From Elmis aenea (lineage: Eukaryota; Arthropoda; Insecta; Coleoptera; Elmidae), in the NCBI GenBank assembly GCA_947652605.1, contig OX393576.1, forward strand, positions 64,146,966 through 64,210,965: a stretch of DNA of 64,000 bases, written 5' to 3'. The notes beneath the pieces are model-generated. The model was not told the origin of the DNA. It saw only the letters and a list, made by a program, of their open reading frames with translations, and searched no databases. This document shows, in pieces, positions 22,401-35,151 of the stretch. Each line of letters begins with the position of its first letter. The stretch's first letter is position 1. Position numbers and translations under genes: made by a program.

Positions 22401-23771
22401 GCCGTGAAAAGTGATCCAATTTCACAATGTCTACAACGGTAGGACAGATTTACGTGGCGGTTATCTCGTAATTTTCATTTGTTTACTGGGTGTAGCTGTT
22501 TTACTCGCATACATTTTTCAAGAGCACGGAGCATCAGGTATTTTATGAGCGTATTATCCCTCACCATATTGGAATTCCGGGGAGTATATTTACACGAGCC
22601 CGATCTCAACAGCAGCTATTAATTGGCGATTTTCATGGAACAAAGACAGCTCGCGTTTTGCAAATTACAACACACAAAGATGGCCGCGCTACAACGTAGT
22701 CAAACTACTATTTTTAATAAACACGATGCCGCTACGACTATACATATAAAGAATTAAATTCATTACAATTTAGGATTAAATCAAAAAAAATTGCCATTAA
22801 GTTAACGGAGGCATGATGATAGTTTGGAAGATTTATCTAAATAAAGCTAGCGAAAATCCGTAACGTTATTACTCATTATCGCATAATAAAACTTATGAGA
22901 TTTCATTTTAAAAGCAACGTTAATATAATTTGCAATATCGCGTTGCAAATTATGAAATATCGCTGGCAATAGCACGTAGTACCTAGTTATTAACTATACG
23001 AGTGAAATTACATAATAAAAGAACGATCTACAATTTTTATGCAGCTAATTATCTATTCTAACTGGAGTATATTGTACAGAAGTACACATTCTTTGTATCT
23101 ACATCGCTGTGCTTCATGTTTTTGGGTTGTTGTACCACTCGACACGTCATTAAATCCAAAATTTACCAAAAATTTAATATAAGCACCCTTCGATATAACT
23201 AAACCACCCTAATTTGCATTTTCCAATGCTTTAACAACCCCATTGCCGCAGGTCAGAGCACTGAGCTATACCAGCCGACGCTTTATAACGCCAGGGGCTG
23301 CTTCAGGCTGACACTATGTTCTCAAATCCTAATTACTAGAGGGTGAGGCTGTAACACGCTATTTAGGGTTTGTATCTGGCTTACAGGGCCGAATTTAATA
23401 ATTTGCGATTGACAATTATGCCAGTCGGTAATATACTACAAAGGGATTCATTACTGTAACACAAAAACTCATATTTGGAATAATAAAATGAAGACCGCTC
23501 GTCAGCTAAACTTGGAAAAGATTACAGAGAATTTGCGAAATTTGATGCTTTATGCAGGTAAAAAGTTTTAACATGACGTTGTACCTTGCAAAAACCAAAA
23601 ACCTTATCGCAAGAAGGTTAGCTAGTGCTTAGTTTAAGCTCAGAAGACCTTGTTAAGGAAAATTTAGCAACATCTTATTAATTTTACGCTAAAATAGTTA
23701 CAAGTGTAATTCTTGTGGCTAATTTTGAAACAATGAAAAGTGCTAATTTTGACACAATAAAAAGCATAGTA
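22401..23771. other. Intron sequence, no supported gene
   Basis: A minus-strand segment near 23240-23280 (GGCTGGTATAGCTCAGTGCT) resembles the A box of a tRNA or tRNA-derived SINE, but no B box follows and it does not fold to a cloverleaf as far as I can see. Nothing else was recognised. Confidence 0.4.
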
Positions 23772-25133
23772 CAGGGTGGTCCAAATTCGATGCGATTACA
23801 TGGGTATCTCGCTTAATATTCAAGATAAAAAAACTAGACTAACAAGTATGTGCAAATTTTTGAGACAAATTTAGAACCGTTTTCAAAAATCTGGTTTTTG
23901 AGTTATTAGAAGTTTTTTTTTGTTATATGAATAATGTGTCATATTTCCGTTATTGTTGTAAATATCGAAAACATTTAGGGAGATTATTTTTAGATATTTT
24001 TAAGTAAAGTTCGATGATACTAAGATTTTTTTACTCTGCAAGAGGTCCTCAAAGTTTTGACATTTAGTCCCTTAATAAGCGTTATTATTTAATACTTGCA
24101 AATGAGAAAGCTGCAATTTGGAATAAAAATAAATTTCGAATAGTATTTTTTCCTGGATATTGTGTTCTTCCTTTCAAAAATTGGAGTTGAAAATATGTAA
24201 ATCACTGATTTGAATGATAATAATACATATGGCAACAATGTCATTAGCTGTCATCTCTGTTTTTCTCGTAATTATTTCTAGTTTGTGTTTTACGATGCCC
24301 AAAAGTTTGCAGCTATGTTTACGAACTGAAGACTTTCAGTTCGGACAAAAATTGTAAATACCTAAGTAAAAATTGCTGATAAAAAAATGTCCAAACGCAA
24401 ATCAATGTATGCAATGTTGCCAATTTTTTTTTCTTAAAATGGTTCCTGAGGCCATAGGAACCATGCTTCCACATTTTTGTATCAAAATTTTCGACTTAGA
24501 ATTTTACGAAGAACATCGTCACGTGTGGCGCTTCCGCCAATTTATACACACCCTGTATAAGGGTTGATGTAGTTATTGTTAATAATACGCAAGTTACGGA
24601 GGTTTTCCGGTATTTTTTAAAGAAAAACAGGCTGTGAAAACATAAAAATGAGGTGTAAAACTTTTTCTTAAAATAAACAAACTAGAAAAATCTTCGTAAA
24701 TAGCGTATTACTGAAAAAAAACTGCATAGACCCTTATATATTTCGAATGAGAAAAAAAAAGGAATTTAAATAGTGCAAAGCCAACTATAACTTTTGTTTA
24801 AGAAAGGTAAGTTAGTGTCATAACTTTTAAACGGCCAGCGTAAAAAGATTTTTTTTTAGTATCATCAAACTTTACATAAAAATATCTAAAAATAATCTTT
24901 ATTAATGTTTTTAATATTTACAACAATAACGAAAATATGACACAATATTAATATGACAAACAACACTATATTTTTTCTAATAACTCAAAAACCGAAAATG
25001 ATGGAATATTTTTGAAAACGGTTCTGAGTTTGTCTCAAAAAACTGCACATTTTTGATGATATAACCGTTTCTCCATCTTGAATATTACCTAAGCGAGATA
25101 CCCATGTAATCCCATCGAATTTTGACCACCCTG
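23772..25133. mobile_element. Foldback element (1,362 bp) of the GGTGGTCCAAATTCGA family
   Basis: Ends CAGGGTGGTCCAAATTCGAT and ATCGAATTTTGACCACCCTG are inverted, with TA on both sides (23770-23771 and 25134-25135). CATGGGTATCTCGCTTAATA and TAAGCGAGATACCCATG continue the arms, which run to about 24040 and from about 24570. The interior holds part of a different foldback (about 24045-24562, ending in ACACCCTGTA) related to 37421-38004. Other copies are at 29124-31337 and 42751-43394. Non-coding. Confidence 0.85.
24045..24562. mobile_element. Nested partial copy of the 37421-38004 foldback family
   Basis: The order CTCTGCAAGAGGTCCTCAAA, ATCACTGATTTGAATGATAA, TCTCTGTTTTTCTCGTAATT, TGGTTCCTGAGGCCATAGGA and GCGCTTCCGCCAATTTATAC matches 37421-38004, although its blocks are rearranged. 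It ends CACCCTG followed by TA, exactly where the host repeat copies at 29497 and 43145 read ATATAAGGG or TATAAGGG. The left end is missing, and a piece of the host repeat was lost with it. Confidence 0.75.
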
Positions 25134-25135
25134 TA

Positions 25136-26329
25136 CGTTATAATGTATCTAGCAAACAGTTATTAATAAAACGTGACAAAAATGTACATTTTTGCCACTT
25201 CAAACTTTGCAATAACACGTCATAAAAAAGTGAAATTTTTCTGTTTAAACTGAAACCCAATATTCATTTATTCATAACCCTTCAAAAAAAAAATTAAAGC
25301 CGCAATTTCCAAATCGTCAAAACAAATACAAACCTGAAAGGTTTTCGCTATTGAATATTAATCTGCAAGGTGACAAACGTAAATATGCCGAGCCGACGGC
25401 CCGAAAAATTTTCGCCGAGGCGTCAAGGAAACAATAATATTAACGCCGTTCTGGAATATGCATGTGCCAATTTACTGTCAGTTATTGAGCGGTAGACCTA
25501 CCAGAGTAATTTATGAACGTTCGGTCCAGTTGGGAATTAAAAGATAAGGTTATAGGGCAACATCCGACTGCCTAGTACGATATTCACACGACAGATCATT
25601 CAAGAAACACACTAAATTTAATTTTAACCACCAAATGTTTAGATTTGCAATAAACGATTAATTTCATACAAAAAAAAGTAGAACTTCTCTGCAAAAAAAT
25701 TATTTTCCCAAATAAGATATCTTGAAAATTGTACATACGCACTATCGATGCACTGATGAGCAACTTGGACAATTACCCATTAATAACTCACATCATGATT
25801 ATTATTTTCGTCATTAATATTTCCATCGATAGTGTAACAGAGTGGTGAATAATAAAGAGATGGATTTTGGACGTTTGGACGTAAAAAATTACAAATCTTC
25901 CGCCGCTCAAATGTGAAAGCTCTAGTTGACAAGGGTCGTGAATCAGATTCGTAAATTCACTCTCTCGTTTAAATCAAGAATTCACATTCTGAAAGTACTC
26001 GCTTTAGCAAGAGATTTTACACGAGATACTAGAATTTTTTGTTTGCTCGAGCACTAGCAGTCGATCTTTGCAGAAAACCGTCTACTAATGTTCCTGTAGC
26101 TAACAAAGGGAGCATTTAAAACATTAAAAAAACGAAAAGGAAAGAAAACAATAGACTCAACGACGAAATATTTAGATATTTTTCTTGCTTCAAAACATCT
26201 CGAAGAATTTTTAAAGTTTAATGATATATTTCGACCTGTTCCTTTTACAAAATTTAAACTTTAATTTAAAGCAACTAAAGCTGTTTGGTAAATTAATTAA
26301 TCACAAACGTATTCTACTTTTATAGTATA
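25136..26329. other. Intron sequence, no repeat recognised
   Basis: A less AT-rich stretch at about 25370-25560 with CCGAGCCGACGGCCCGAAAA has no open frame and no visible partner repeat. It may be conserved non-coding sequence. Confidence 0.35.
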
Positions 26330-26640
26330 TTACATAACAACAGCTGTAAGATGCATATTACGCACGAGTGGAAAAGTCGCGCACGGAGCCGCGTAGCGGC
26401 GAGTGCGTATTTCCACGAGTGAGTAATTGCTTTACAACTCGTGTTATGTAGCTTACTTTTTCTACAACCACATGATACATACGATTTTGACGGCTTTTTA
26501 GCTAATATACACCCAATAATTACGCTCTTGTCAATTTTGACGTAAGCCTACTTTGACATTTCTAGACAAGTGTGTGTTTTGCTTACCGTGCGTAAGGACC
26601 CACATACTATGCATGCAGGCTGTACGGTAAGAATCATTTA
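26330..26640. mobile_element. Second copy of the GCCGC-tip hairpin repeat
   Basis: ACATAACAACAGCTGTAAGA leads into ATATTACGCACGAGTGGAAA, the tip GCCGCGTAGCGGCGAGTG and ACAACTCGTGTTATGTAGC. The body with TTTTGACGTAAGCCTACTTT and TTGCTTACCGTGCGTAAG follows. It parallels 9845-10130 closely. Confidence 0.75.
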
Positions 26641-27549
26641 CATGTGTCGTAGAAAAAACTGTTTTTCTTAATTTGTGTAGAAACAGATTTTTGCAAAATT
26701 TGTTCTGTGCACTTTTATCAGCAAATATTGTGGAAGTCTTGTAAGTTATTTTCTATAGTTTATTATTTTATCCAAAGTTCAAATTTATTGTGAGGAACAA
26801 TTAAAAAATAAAAGCTGTTCACTTAACATTACTCCAGTCTCATTTACTTGCATCTGTAGCAAAATTTAATGTTGAATGTTTTGACAACTATTGTGAACGC
26901 CAGAGGTTAAGTTAATTATTGCAATGTATCACAGAAAATATATGTACAAAGTAATTAAATGTCTGGGTGGTAGACGAGGCTCTCACGTTAACATTAATCG
27001 CTGTTGCCGTTGTCACTCGTTGCTGTAGCAAATATTGTACAGATTGTATATATGAAGTGAACATACCTCCTTTTAATTAAAGGAGAGGAAAGTCAGATCA
27101 AATAAAGACGGCAATATTAACTCAAAGGTATTTCATTTTAAATAAAGCAGTTTTCAAATTAAATTTTTGAAATAGGAATTCTACTACACTGTTTGCCGCG
27201 AGCAAGCTAATTCAAAAATATTTCGTAATAACTGCAAAATGAAACAAAAAACAGGCACTTACATAATAAAGAAGATGCAAAATTTACAAGGAGCATAAAG
27301 GCAACCTGAATTTAATTATGATAGTATTTCAAAAATTGCTTGAGCAGGCATTCTTTAGCGTCTCATAGCAAATATGCCGAGACAAAATTAGATATTCTCA
27401 AACAAATAAAATTGTTACTTAAGATTTTTGCGCAATTTAATTAACTTAAAACTACAACACAGTTATCAGTTTTAAGTCCAATATTATTTTTATTATTTAT
27501 TACATTTCTATATATAAAAACATCAACCAAATTGGGAGAATACTAAAAT
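26641..27549. other. Intron sequence, nothing recognised
   Basis: AT-rich sequence without conserved exons or clear repeats. Confidence 0.35.
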
Positions 27550-28566
27550 TCATGATGTTAAATGTAATCTCGTATATAATTGTGGTTGTACCTGTCTAAT
27601 AACTCGAGTAAACTCTGTCAAATATCTAGGAATTACAATAGATAAATGTATGAGGTGGAACATACACACTAATAATCTATGTACCCGAGTTAGATAAACA
27701 ATATACCAGTTCAAAAAAATTAAGAACAATCTATTTCTACCTTACGTAGTTCTTACTTTGCATTGGTACAATCTCTTTTAACTTACAGAACTATAGGATG
27801 GGGTAATGCAGCTGACATATAAACAACTTAAACATCTCCCATAAAATTATTATTAAGACTTTATATAATAAACCATGGCGTTATTCTTTAGCCCAACTAT
27901 ACATTGAAACTAATTTTTTGTTTGTTACTAAACTTTACTTATTAAATGTTTTATATCACATAAAAAAATCTCATTATTTAATTACTACACCAGTAAAACA
28001 TTATAACACAAGAAGCCACTTTTTTGCTACATTACATCGAAGTAACAAAAAAGTTGGTCAAAGATCTTTTATTTATGTAGCACCAAAAATGTTCAATGCC
28101 TTTAACCCTATGTAATTGAACACAATATTGAACTAAACTTAAGTTGGAAAAAAGTCGCAAAAATGTTTATCCATTTATTGTCACCGGAAAGGTGCCAAGG
28201 TATGTGAAATAAATCAAAATAATTTAATATTTACAAAATACTATTTAGACAATTTTATACTTTATTTTACTCCTTATGTTTACTTTTTCGTCTCACGACA
28301 ATCGATAAATTAAAACCTAGAATGATAGTCAAGCACACCTTATTATGGTTGGTGGCGTTGCCTTCATTAAAGTAAAATGTCTTGGATAGTTTATTGTATT
28401 GAGGCAGTATTCCTTTTTTTGACAAGTTAAAAAATTATATGTTATGTACTATGTTTATGTACTATGTTTATGTACTATGTTTAAGTTATGTATATATATT
28501 ATTATATGTCTTGTACTTTTTATTACAAAATTAAAAATAAAGGAATATTTGAAGTGAATTGAATTG
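27550..28566 (+). mobile_element. 3' part of a non-LTR retrotransposon
   Basis: A broken reverse transcriptase tail reads VNSVKYLGITIDKCMRWNIH and, in later frames, LLNVLYHIKKSHYLI, HYNTRSHFF and QRSFIYVAPKMFNAFNP. This fits the C-terminal region of LINE reverse transcriptases of the Jockey/CR1-like groups, after the catalytic box. The 3' region contains three copies of a 13-bp unit, TTATGTACTATGT (28442-28480), and ends in a GAATT tandem tail (TGAAGTGAATTGAATTGAG), a typical LINE end. The element is 5'-truncated and dead. Confidence 0.8.
28442..28480. repeat. Three 13-bp tandem units
   Basis: TTATGTACTATGT repeated three times without change in the 3' region of the retrotransposon fragment. 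Confidence 0.9.
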
Positions 28567-29123
28567 AGTTTGCATAAACCGTAAAACGAACTTCTGTTCA
28601 CACTTCACAGGCGTACATTTTTATGCAATTAAGTCACTGAAAAGTAAGGTACTTAAAAAACTGTTTATCGAGCAAGCAGTAAGCAATCAACTAACCAATG
28701 ACTCTTCAAATAGACATTTAAATTGTATTCCGTTCAATCCCGGTACTAAATTAGAAGAAAAGTTTTACATTTTCGACAAACTGTAGTAAACTCGGTTAGC
28801 AAGTTGTTTCAAGGGAAATTTAACTCCAACATCAAATCGTCCGAAAATAATTATCGAATTTGGCATTAAACTCGACTGAAAAGTTTAACGTATAATATCG
28901 TTACATGAAAATTTGGAGGTAAACTATCATATTTATTGAGCATTTAGCACAAAAATAAATTAAGTTGCAGGTTATTTGTATTGTTTGGGTGAACCAATAT
29001 TTTCTAAAATATTTTTAGTATTTGCAAAAAAAAGAGTGTAGGTTCCAGTTCTGTTCTTTTTTTTACCACCGATTGTTTATCAATAACGCATGCGTGGTTA
29101 ATTTATTTATAAATGCTTTATTT

Positions 29124-31337
29124 CCGAATTCGATGGTATCTCGCTTAATATTTAAAATAGAGAAACGGTTGAAGCACCAAAAATGTGCAGTTTTTTAAGA
29201 CAAACTTAGAACCGTTTTCAAAAATATTCCATCATTACCGGTTTTTGAGTTATTACAAAAAAAAAGATGTTTTGTCATATTAATAATGTGTCATATCTCC
29301 GCTACTGTTGTAAATATAGAAAAAAATTATGTAGATTATTTTTAGATATTTTTATGCAAAACTCGATGATACTACCTAAAAAAAATAATTTTACGCTCGC
29401 CGTTACAAAGTTATGACACAAACTTATCCTTTTTTAAATGGAAACTATAGTTGGCTGTGGCCTATTTAAATTCCTTTTTTTTTCATTCTAAATGTATAAG
29501 GGTTGATGTAGTTATTTTTAGTAATACGAAAGTTACAAAAGTTTGTAGTTTTTTTTTTAAAGGAAAACAGGCTGTGAAAAAAAAAACAAGCTACAAAACT
29601 TTTTAAAACTCATTTGGTAAAAGTTACGGAGGTTTTTTAATTTGTTGTTGAGATAAACATTATAAATATTTGAACATAAGATAACAACAACATATTCAGA
29701 ATCAGCAGTTATGTATTATATTGTTGTTTTATTATTTTCAAATATTTATAATGTTTATCACAACAACAAACTAAAGACCTTCGTAACCTGTACCAAACGA
29801 GTTTTTAAAAATTTTACGTCTGTTATCATTTCGTTTTCACAGCCTACTGTTTTTCATTAAAAATAAAAAAACTTAAAAACTTTCGTAACTTGCCTCTTAT
29901 TGAAAACAACCACATCAACCCTTATACATTAGGAATGAGAAAAAAATAAGGAATTTAAATAGGCTATAGTCAACTATAGCTTCCATTTAAGAAAATGTAA
30001 GTTTGTATTATAACTTTTTAAAGGCGAGTGTAAAATAGTATATTTTACAACAAGAAATGAAAGTTTTTTCGTAAGGTGAGATTTATTCACGAGCCGCGAA
30101 GCGGCGAGTGAGCAAATCTCACGAACGAAAAAAACTGGACTTTCATCTCGAGTCGTAAATGCTATTTTTTCTACGAAATTAAAATTATATTATAGAACGA
30201 ACGTTAATGTAAACGAACCAAATGACAACTATTATGTATAAAGTATTAATTAATCATTTCATTTCCATAGCGACACCAACACACTGACATTGACATAATG
30301 AAAATTATAACCTGCAAACGAAATATATTTAATACTAATTTTTTTACCATTCTTAGGCTATTATATAAAATGCTACATTAAAATTAAATTATTTGATAAG
30401 AATATTAACGCAATTTTAGTTTATTATGAGTTTAAGCTAAAAAAAATCGTAAATTTTACAATTTGATTTTGAAATAGACATTGATATTAGTTTTTTCGCC
30501 ACTAGCGTACGAAAGTAGAACTTTTATGTAGGGTAGGCAGTGAGAAAATGACATCTTTCACATACATACATGAAAAGAATAAAGCTTTTTTCTACTCATG
30601 TATAGGAAAGTTGTCATTTTTTCACTGCCTACCCTACATGAAAGTTTTACTTTCGCCACTAGAGATGAAAATAATGTCAATGTCATTGTCAAATTTACGA
30701 ATTTTTTAAGCTTAAACTCATAGTAAATAAAATTGGATTAATATTCTTATCAGATAATTTAATTTTAATGTAACATTTTATATAATAGCCTAAGAATGGT
30801 AAAAAATAATTAAATATATTTCGTTTGCAGGTTATAATTTTAATTATGTCAATGTCAGTGTGGTGGTGTCGCTATAGAAATAAAATGATTAATTAAAACT
30901 GTATACATAATAATTGTCATTTAGTTCACTTACTTAACTCGCTCTATAATATAATTGCAATTTCCTAGAAAAAATAGTTTTTTTCCTTTGAGATTTTTTC
31001 GCTCGCCGCTTTGCGGCTCGTGAACAAATCTCACCTCACAAAAAAACTGGACTTTTATCTCTTGTTGTAAAATTTACTATTCCTAGTATCATCGAGTTTT
31101 ACATAAAAATAACTAAAAATAATCTCCATAAATGTTTTCGATATTTACAACGGACATATTAATAAGACCAAAAAACCCTTCTTTTTAATAACTCAAAAAC
31201 CGGAAATGATAAAATATTTTTGTCAACGGTTCTGAGATTGTCTCAAAAACTGCAAATTTTTGGTAACTAAACCGTTTTTTTTATCTTGAATATTAAGCGA
31301 GATACCCATGTAATCCCTTCGAATTTGGACCACCCTG
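29124..31337. mobile_element. GGTGGTCC-family foldback, left tip lost, with a large nested foldback
   Basis: The left side starts at CGAATTCGATGGTATCTCGC without the CAGGGTGGTCC tip. The right side ends GAATTTGGACCACCCTG. Its own centre is the palindrome at about 29640-29790 (AAACATTATAAATATTTGAA against CAAATATTTATAATGTTTAT). The right arm is interrupted at 30036-31083 by the other foldback. Removing that insertion joins ...GTAAAATAG to ...CTAGTATCATCGAG, as in the uninterrupted copy near 24840. Confidence 0.8.
30036..31083. mobile_element. 1.05-kb foldback with arms of about 500 bp
   Basis: The left arm (30036 to about 30572) and right arm (about 30590-31083) are inverted copies along their whole length: outermost TTTTACAACAAGAAATGAAA and TTTTATCTCTTGTTGTAAAA, innermost GTAGGCAGTGAGAAAATGAC and GTCATTTTTTCACTGCCTAC. 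Each arm carries a GCCGC/GCGGC hairpin tip near its outer end (30085-30105 and about 31003-31020). No reading frame is conserved between the arms. A single arm of the same family is at 5040-5712. Confidence 0.9.
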
Positions 31338-32158
31338 TGCGTGCATTGAGAAGTGAAAATAAGTGCTTCGCAATTCGACGTTTTTCGCTTTACGACAGCG
31401 ATCTAGAGCCCAACACGTCGTGATACCGAGGTACGCCTGTGTAAATAATTTATGTAATAATGGCCGTATAATACGAGCAATATCATAAATGTGTTATAAA
31501 TCAAAAGAAAGAGGTAATCGCATTAATTTTAAAATCGGAAACGGAAACATAACTTCGCACTGAAGATATAACAAATCAAAATTTCATTGCTTGTGTAGTA
31601 ATCGCAATATATCATTATAAAAGGGGAAATTTTTAGCTGTACTCGAACTGACGCACATATAATGCGATGTTTTATGGTTCGAGCACGACCCCGCTTCGTC
31701 AATGTTTTCACACGACTATGCACTATAAATACAGCATATTGCGCGCATAAACTGCGATGCATTACGTGTATACGAGGTTTAAAGCTTGGGTATGTACTGC
31801 ACCGGTAACAAAATCAATTTAATTTAAGAGATGTATGATAATAGAAAATTGAAAGAGAAGCTCCATTTGCGAACAATGACACGCTCGTTATCCTTTGAAG
31901 GAAGATCATGATCAATCACAAACACAATTCGCATCTGCCTTTTTTAATCATTGATATCTGGGATCGCGTCCAACGATGTCTTTATTAAAATTTTTTATTT
32001 TTTTACTTTCAAGTTAAAGATATGATTGAAAATTTTACAAAGCATATAGGCTTTAGGCATGGAATATTAAGAAATAAGATAGAAAGCCCAAGTTTTATAT
32101 TCGGCTTCAAAAAATGACACCAAACAATGTCAAAAATGAATTTGAAAAATAGAGGATA
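31338..32158. other. Intron sequence, nothing recognised
   Basis: A 77-codon minus-strand frame at 31529-31762 has no known domain. No repeat partner was seen. Confidence 0.35.
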
Positions 32159-32160
32159 TA

Positions 32161-32642
32161 CAGGGTGTCACACAAAAAACGTCGCAAGCTGTAACTCCGT
32201 TGTTTGTGGTCTGATTTTGGTGAACAAAAAACTACATGAAATGGCTCCTCAAATACTATAAACGTCAGTGTGGTATTTAAATGATATTTGTTGATTAAGA
32301 TTTTTTTGTTTTCCACGGCACGCTTGAAAATTTTGTGAAACCTAACCTATTTTAGTTAAACTTTCATTTTTTATTTCTTATTAGTTTAACACTAAAATTA
32401 ATATATGATTACATCATTGAATTCAGAAAAAAAATATCTACCAGGATTAGTAAAAAAAAATAGATGGTGCCATTTGGAAAAAAAATTGACTATCGTTTGA
32501 CATTTAAGTTGAACTTGAAAAAAATTGAAATACAATTCAGTTCATAGTATTTGAGGAGCCATTTCATTTAGTTTTTTATTCATCAAAATCGGACCACAAA
32601 CAACGGAGTTACAGCTTGCGGCGTTTTTTGTGTGACACCCTG
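32161..32642. mobile_element. 482-bp foldback with CAGGGTGTCACAC ends
   Basis: Inverted arms of about 115 bp start CAGGGTGTCACACAAAAAAC and end GTTTTTTGTGTGACACCCTG (one-base shifts aside). They include AACTCCGTTGTTTGTGGTCT and ATGGCTCCTCAAATACTATA with their complements. TA flanks both sides (32159-32160 and 32643-32644). Non-coding. Confidence 0.9.
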
Positions 32643-32964
32643 TATCTGTAAGAAGTTTTTTTTTTGTAACTCGGCCTAGTGGTCTTAAAATCTCTGTAAT
32701 TTTATCTAATCAGGGAAGGTCACGATATGTTGTCGCTAGAATCTGATCAAGGCTTTGTTTATTGCATCAACAACATCAAAAGTAAATGTTTTGCAGAGTT
32801 ATACGCGCCACTGGTCATTTCCTTCGGAAAAATAGAGGAAACACTGAAAAGTTGCTCAATAAAAGTAATTTTGCGATCGCGTTGGCCATGAATCCGTCGG
32901 AGATAAAATCGAAATTCTTTTATTTACCAATTTGCCCATCCTTTGCAAGTTAAATGGTGCAAAG

Positions 32965-33152
32965 TTTTTGAAAAAATCTTAAACGGTTCCGGATAAAAAC
33001 GCCAAAAACGAAATCCCTGCAAAAGCGCTATGATTTGGAAAGTTGTATAACTAAATCTATGCGACTTGCATAGACGTTTAACATAGGGAAAACCGGTTTT
33101 ATAAAGGTCTCGTTTTCGCGTTTTTCTCTGGAACCGTTTAAGATTTTTCCAG
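32965..33152. repeat. Short inverted-repeat element of about 190 bp
   Basis: AAAATCTTAAACGGTTCCGG at about 32974-32995 returns as GGAACCGTTTAAGATTTTTC at about 33130-33150. AACGCCAAAAACGAA and TTTTCGCGTTT continue the arms. It may be a MITE; no target duplication was identified. Confidence 0.6.
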
Positions 33153-33159
33153 TAGAGAG

Positions 33160-35150
33160 TCAACAGTCAACATTAAAGTCGGTCGTAGAGCAACCGGCCG
33201 AGATGGCCGTAATAACGCTAGGCCCAACGAGTCACCATTCCGTAAGATCTGTTTGTTAATGTGTTCATCTGGTTCTTATAATAAATCTGCCCAATTTCAT
33301 ATTTATCAATTAGCTTCATTATGAATACCGAGATACCCCCTAAGCGCACAATGTCTTTAAGGTTTTGGTCTTGAAGCCGTTGTGACAATATGTTTTACAA
33401 TAAATTTAAATAGGTATATCCTGAATATTGTAACTTGTTTAACTTAAATAGATTTATTGTCATTAATGTTTATATTAATTAGTTTTCTCATACTATTTGG
33501 AACGATTTTGGAAAAAGTTAAATTCGCCCTAGGTATTAAGGTTTAGGTATTAGTAATTTTGGTTAAGGGATGTGGAGACAGCAAAAGCACGCCATGCAAA
33601 CAGTGAAGTACAACAACAATTTTTAAAGTGCTATATCATGATGGTGGCAACAGGTCTAACAAAATTTGCGAATTGTCATGTGCATATATCGTTGATAATC
33701 GGCGAAATAAAATATGTTGGTCAAAAAAGCAGGTGTAGCAAAGTACACACAACAGAGAAAACTGCCAAGTTATTTTCAAGCTTCAAAAAAATTTAATTTA
33801 TGAGTATCTTGTAACAGTTAATTAAAATGGATTCTCTTGAATCAACATTACAGTATCTACTTTATTTACATAACTTTTAATAAAGAATTTTTGAAAGAGT
33901 CATATAACAACTTAATAAATTTTAAATTGCAGCTTATTTGCCCGCCGTAAATACAGAATGAATCTAGCTACAGTTATAAACTGAATTTGAACGTAACATG
34001 GCATGATAATAATAGTGAACCAGTTCAATCGTTCTTCGTTAGTTAATTTCTACAATAGAAAAAAAAGCTTGAGTTATTACATTGAAATAAAATATGGAGT
34101 TAGTGATAAATAAACTCAAACATAGGCATGATAATAGCTGCTGGCTTAAAAGTGATGTTAAAAAAGCATTCGGTTACATTTAAAGTATGCAACTTCAAAG
34201 CGAGTCCACCACATCAAGAGAAAAACACGAGAAAGTTACAAACACGAGATCTCTGTGACGTTTTTTCCCCTGATTTTTTTGTACCCTTAGAACAGAACAC
34301 AACTAACTTCCCTACTGTTTGAGCGTTTGAATCGTTTTCAGAATACAGTACCAGTACAAGCTGTTGCAAATTTTATTTTACGTGGCTAAGAAAAATTGGT
34401 GTTAAGTTGAAGACAAATTTAAGAATATTAATAGCTACTTTTAATAACGTCAGCGTTTTAATTACAACTGAAGCGCCGGTATACACAAATATTAATACAA
34501 TTGCAGTTCTTGTTGACGCAAAGTTAAATTCATATAAGAGCGACATGCTCCAATAAACCCACGTGACATGAAAATGAACCACAGATTTCAGAAATTTTCA
34601 GCAAGCCGATTGGAACAGTTCTTGTTACGTTTGTTTGATAAAAAAATGATATTTGCGCTGTTAATTATACCGTGGCTTTAATGTTTTAGTCTTCGTTTTA
34701 CATGAAATAATTATTCTCAAAGCATTTTTAAATAAATTGTAGTACCTACTAGTTTTTGTTTTTTATCGTGGATAGTAAAATACTCTTGATGAATTTTTAA
34801 GTAAATCTACTTTAGTTGTACATGTGAAGCCTGCAATAGACATTAATTTATAGTTAAATTGCTAGTGAATCGTGCTGAATTCCATCAAAGTGGAAGAGGG
34901 TAAACTTTATCTTAAAAAATCGCTGCTTTTTTTAAGTTGTATTAAAATTTTTAAGCAATAAAGACAATTTTATTTAAGTATATGCATTTGTGTTTTATAG
35001 TTTGAATTTGTAGAGGCCAATTTTTTAGTATTCGCAAATAATAGTGCTAGCTGGATGTACGTAACTTGAGTGAATAGGGGTGAAAAGTTCATACTAATAC
35101 ACATCGAGCATTAAACGTAAAAGCAACAAAAATAAAAAGAGTATATATTA
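33160..35150. other. Intron sequence upstream (+) of the RRM2 exon
   Basis: A piece at about 33190-33230 (CCGGCCGAGATGGCCGTAAT) looks like the 5' part of a tRNA-derived SINE, without the rest. No other feature was recognised in this stretch. Confidence 0.35.
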
Positions 35151-35151
35151 C

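Noticed and set aside
23225..23285. tRNA-like A box on the minus strand
   Set aside because: GGCTGGTATAGCTCAGTGCT fits an A box, but no B box or acceptor stem follows. At most it is a SINE scrap.
33185..33240. SINE-like start CCGGCCGAGATGGCCG
   Set aside because: Only the first 20-30 bases resemble a tRNA-derived SINE. No B box, tail or target duplication was found.
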